Shown here piece after piece: positions 6,030-7,936 of a stretch of DNA of 7,936 nucleotides (positions are counted from its first letter, which is position 1; the number at the start of each line of letters is the position of its first letter). Origin of the DNA: Alphaproteobacteria bacterium (GTDB taxonomy: Bacteria; Pseudomonadota; Alphaproteobacteria; UBA3830); assembly GCA_025998735.1 (NCBI GenBank), contig BNWJ01000058.1, positions 1 through 7,936 on the forward strand, written 5' to 3'. The position numbers and the translations under genes were made by a program. The notes beneath the pieces are model-generated. The model ran no database searches, was not told the origin of the DNA, and saw nothing but the letters and a program-made list of their open reading frames with translations.

Positions 6030-6142
6030 GGCGCGCTGTGTTGGCAATGGCATCGCATGCGAACGGTGGAATTTCCGAATGGTTGGACATGGATTTAGAT
6101 GAGTTTTTGTTGTGGATTGAGGCATTGCAAGCGCCAACGTGA
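5772..6142 (+). CDS. E: Tail assembly chaperone gpE+E' (-1 frameshift fusion)
   Basis: Slipping back one base at T_TTT_TTG (5999-6005) joins the first 78 codons of gpE plus neighbours to the -1 frame, which stays open from 6005 to TGA 6140-6142 and gives about 123 residues in all. The extension reads VAGSASELRRAVLAMASHANGG, then ISEWLDMDLDEFLLWIEAL. The W-(x)n-M-x-LDE-(x)n-W pattern is what I expect of P2 E' and other tail-chaperone C-terminal domains. There is no plausible independent start for the E' part. The frameshift in E/E' is established in P2 with the same TTTTTTG heptamer, and the context here (FII before, T after) is the same. The E' stop lies inside a perfect palindrome (6134-6148). 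The efficiency of the shift is unknown. Confidence 0.85.
5999..6005 (+). promoter_or_regulatory. Programmed -1 ribosomal frameshift site T_TTT_TTG
   Basis: In the gpE frame the codons are AGT TTT TTG, so the heptamer TTTTTTG is in the correct X_XXY_YYZ phase for -1 slippage. The -1 frame continues for 45 codons with a protein-like sequence. The position near the end of E is that of the known P2 site. Confidence 0.88.
6006..6047 (+). promoter_or_regulatory. Candidate frameshift-stimulating RNA structure
   Basis: GCCTCA (6017-6022) and TGAGGC (6027-6032) form a perfect 6-bp stem with loop GAAT, starting 11 nt after the slippery heptamer. An outer pairing of TTGCC (6006-6010) with GGCAA (6043-6047) could enclose it. 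The zero-frame stop lies in the 3' arm. A spacer of 11 nt is slightly longer than typical, so function is likely but not certain. Confidence 0.55.
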
Positions 6143-6148
6143 CGTTGG
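6134..6148. repeat. 15-bp palindrome, copy 3 (CCAACGTGACGTTGG) around the E' stop
   Basis: A perfect inverted repeat: CCAACG and CGTTGG flank TGA, which is the E' stop codon (6140-6142). An RNA hairpin here would hold the stop in its loop, with the arms formed by the last two E' codons and the start of the spacer before the tape measure gene. A T-rich stretch (ATTCATTTTATTTT) follows, so a weak terminator or attenuator is possible but the T run is broken. Confidence 0.6.
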
Positions 6149-6177
6149 ATTCATTTTATTTTGCAGGAGTTGAATAA

Positions 6178-7936
6178 ATGAGTGACGTAAAACACCAAGT
6201 ATCAGTTGTAATTGGAGCGGCATTGAGTAGCGGCTTTAAAGAAGCCATTTCCACAAGCCAAACCGATTTTTTTAAACTTGGTGGCATAATAAAAGAACTC
6301 GACTCATCAACACTTGGAGTTGCAAGCAAATTCCAAGATCTTCAACGTAAAACTCTGGAAGCGAAACGTGTTTGGGTAGAGTCAGAAGCGGAAGTTAAAC
6401 GGCTAGCTGTAGCACTCAAAAGTACCGAAAATCCATCGGCTGCAATGGTTCGTGAATTTGAAAAATCGAAAAACGCTGCTGCAAAAGCAAAGGATGCCTA
6501 CATCGGAAAACGTGATGCGCTGCACAACCTTTCCGAGCAAATTAAAACCAGCGGAAGCGATATCGGCACGCTTGTTTCTCAGCAATCCAAGCTTGGATCG
6601 TCAATTGCGAACTTGAAAACACGCTACGGTGAGTTGAATAAAATCATGGGGCAACGCGATGCAGTTTTGGCTCAGCGAGCGAACCTTCGTGGTCAAATGA
6701 TGGACGCGGTTGCGTTGGCGGCCACGCTTGGAGCTCCGATCAAAGCGGCTGTCGACTTCGAATCTGCCATGGCTGACGTAGCGAAAGTCGTTGATTTTCC
6801 AGAGCCAGACGGCCTTCTGAAAATGGGAAATTCCTTGAAAGAAATGTCGCGAACGATTCCGCTTTCGGCCGAAGGACTGGCGCAGATTACAGCGTCAGGC
6901 GGACAACTTGGAGTTGCATCACAAGACCTTATCGGCTTTACGGAATCGGTAGCAAAAATGTCCACTGCGTTTGATATGACAACCGCGGAAGCTGGCGATG
7001 CGATGGCTAAATTATCAAACGTTTTCCAGATTCAGATTACGGACTTAACGCAACTTGGAGATGTAATCAACCACCTCAGTAACAATACGGTCGCGAAGGC
7101 AAAAGAAATAATTCCGGCATTAAATCGTGCCGGAGGTTCGGTGAAGTCATTCGGATTATCTGCGCAGCAGGCATCGGCGTTGGTTGGAACAGTGATTGGC
7201 CAGGGTAATAGTGAAGAAAAAGCGGGAACGGCCGTCGACGCAATACTTCGAACGCTTGTAACAGCAGAGAAACTCGGTCAAAAAGGTCAAAAAGCTTTTG
7301 GCGCGCTCGGCATCAGTGCGCAAGAAATGAAAAAAGCGATTGCCGAAGATGCGCAAGGTGCATTGATGCAGTTTTTGGAGGCTGTGGAAAAAATCAAGCC
7401 ACAGGAACGCACCGGAATTTTGGTGGATATTTTTGGAAAAAATTTTCAAGGAGAGGTAGGAAAACTTGTTAATAATTTAGGTGAGTACAAGAAAGCAGTG
7501 GCGTTTATTTCCGATCCAAAAGCCTACGGCGGCTCTATGGAAAAGGAATTTCAGGCACGAGCAGCAACGACTGCGAACAACCTACAGTTGCTAAAAAATT
7601 CCATCAGTGAAATTGCAATGGATCTTGGATCAACGCTGCTGCCGTCGATAAATAAACTGGTAGACGGCTTGAGAGCCATTGGCTCTACTGTTTCTGACTT
7701 CGCCAAAGCTCATCCAGAAGTTATGTCGGCAATTACTGGCACAGTCGGCGTTTTGATTTCATGCAAAGTCGCTGCAATTGCTTTGGGCTATGCCTGGACT
7801 TTTGTGAAAGGCGGAATTTTGAGCGCCAGCGTTGTGATTAAGGGAATTCAAGTTGCATTTGCTATACTCCAAACGAAACTTTTGGCTGCTGGAACTGTTT
7901 TACCGACTGTAACCACTGCGTTTCGAGCTCTAACTG
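6178..7936 (+). CDS. T: Tail tape measure protein (P2 gpT-like), N-terminal part, 3' end outside window
   Basis: The frame is open from ATG 6178 (AGGAG at 6165-6169, 8 nt upstream) to the window end, giving 586 complete codons. Residues ~35-180 are rich in Lys, Glu, Ala and Gln (VESEAEVKRLAVALKSTE..., AKAKDAYIGKRDALHNLSEQ) and look coiled-coil. From about 194 comes the phage tape-measure domain (PhageMin_Tail / TP901 type): FESAMADVAKVVDF, EGLAQITASGGQLGV, MTTAEAGDAMAKLSNVF, NRAGGSVKSFGLSAQQASALVG, with RTGILVDIFGKNFQGEV near 408-424. A hydrophobic stretch around 515-540 (SAITGTVGVLISCKVAAIALGYAW) is a likely membrane-active segment, common in tape measures. The protein sets tail length, fills the tube lumen and probably helps DNA entry. 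It follows the E/E' chaperone, its binding partner in P2. P2 gpT is about 815 residues, so roughly a third may be missing here. Confidence 0.95.
   Translation, partial: MSDVKHQVSVVIGAALSSGFKEAISTSQTDFFKLGGIIKELDSSTLGVASKFQDLQRKTLEAKRVWVESEAEVKRLAVALKSTENPSAAMVREFEKSKNAAAKAKDAYIGKRDALHNLSEQIKTSGSDIGTLVSQQSKLGSSIANLKTRYGELNKIMGQRDAVLAQRANLRGQMMDAVALAATLGAPIKAAVDFESAMADVAKVVDFPEPDGLLKMGNSLKEMSRTIPLSAEGLAQITASGGQLGVASQDLIGFTESVAKMSTAFDMTTAEAGDAMAKLSNVFQIQITDLTQLGDVINHLSNNTVAKAKEIIPALNRAGGSVKSFGLSAQQASALVGTVIGQGNSEEKAGTAVDAILRTLVTAEKLGQKGQKAFGALGISAQEMKKAIAEDAQGALMQFLEAVEKIKPQERTGILVDIFGKNFQGEVGKLVNNLGEYKKAVAFISDPKAYGGSMEKEFQARAATTANNLQLLKNSISEIAMDLGSTLLPSINKLVDGLRAIGSTVSDFAKAHPEVMSAITGTVGVLISCKVAAIALGYAWTFVKGGILSASVVIKGIQVAFAILQTKLLAAGTVLPTVTTAFRALT

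Noticed and set aside
1..7936. CRISPR arrays, tRNA or rRNA genes, insertion sequences and attachment sites
   Set aside because: No regularly spaced direct repeats, cloverleaf-like sequence, transposase genes or att-like duplications were found on either strand.
4090..7936. R-type tailocin or contractile injection system instead of a phage
   Set aside because: The FI-FII-E-T genes fit either case; capsid, portal and terminase loci lie outside the window, so the claim cannot be supported or excluded here.

Overview
The window is a tail-morphogenesis segment of a contractile-tailed (P2-like) phage or prophage. Every gene reads on the + strand and the genes are packed tightly, with spacers of 2 to about 100 bases. 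The order fibre region, sheath, tube, E/E' tail assembly chaperone, tape measure is the P2 order (H-G-FI-FII-E-T), and FI, FII, E+E' and T are recognisable at protein level. The coding sequence is moderately AT-rich with mostly ATG starts and clear GGAGG-type ribosome sites, which suggests a Gram-negative-type host. The host genus cannot be read from this segment. Integrase, lysis, capsid and portal genes are not in view, so an intact phage, a defective prophage and a phage-tail-like particle (tailocin) cannot be told apart.

Layout: 1-914 is the 3' end of a large tail/baseplate-associated structural protein. 924-1139 is a small protein carrying an N-terminal fibre-type motif (LPLPHP-like). 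1113-1241 is a GC-rich, hairpin-rich block that ends in a duplicated ribosome site. 1242-2369 and 2372-3520 are two tandem paralogous fibre-like proteins. 3536-4087 is a probable fibre-associated/assembly protein with a likely TTG start. 4090-5244 is the tail sheath FI and 5256-5756 the tail tube FII. 5772-6029 is E, with the -1 frameshift product E+E' running to 6142. 6178 to the window end is the N-terminal part of the tape measure T.

How the genes work together: FII polymerises into the inner tube around the tape measure T, whose length sets tail length. E and E+E' keep T soluble and load it for tube assembly. FI polymerises around the tube as the contractile sheath. The upstream fibre cluster would supply baseplate-attached receptor-binding proteins and a helper for their assembly.

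Points most worth a second look: a T_TTT_TTG slippery site with a perfect 6-bp downstream hairpin at the E/E' junction; a 15-bp palindrome found in three related copies, one of which puts the E' stop codon in its loop; a tandem pair of fibre paralogs whose distal halves are better conserved than their N-termini; and a GC-rich hairpin block at the end of the small fibre-motif gene. I found no clear evidence for a wholly new system.
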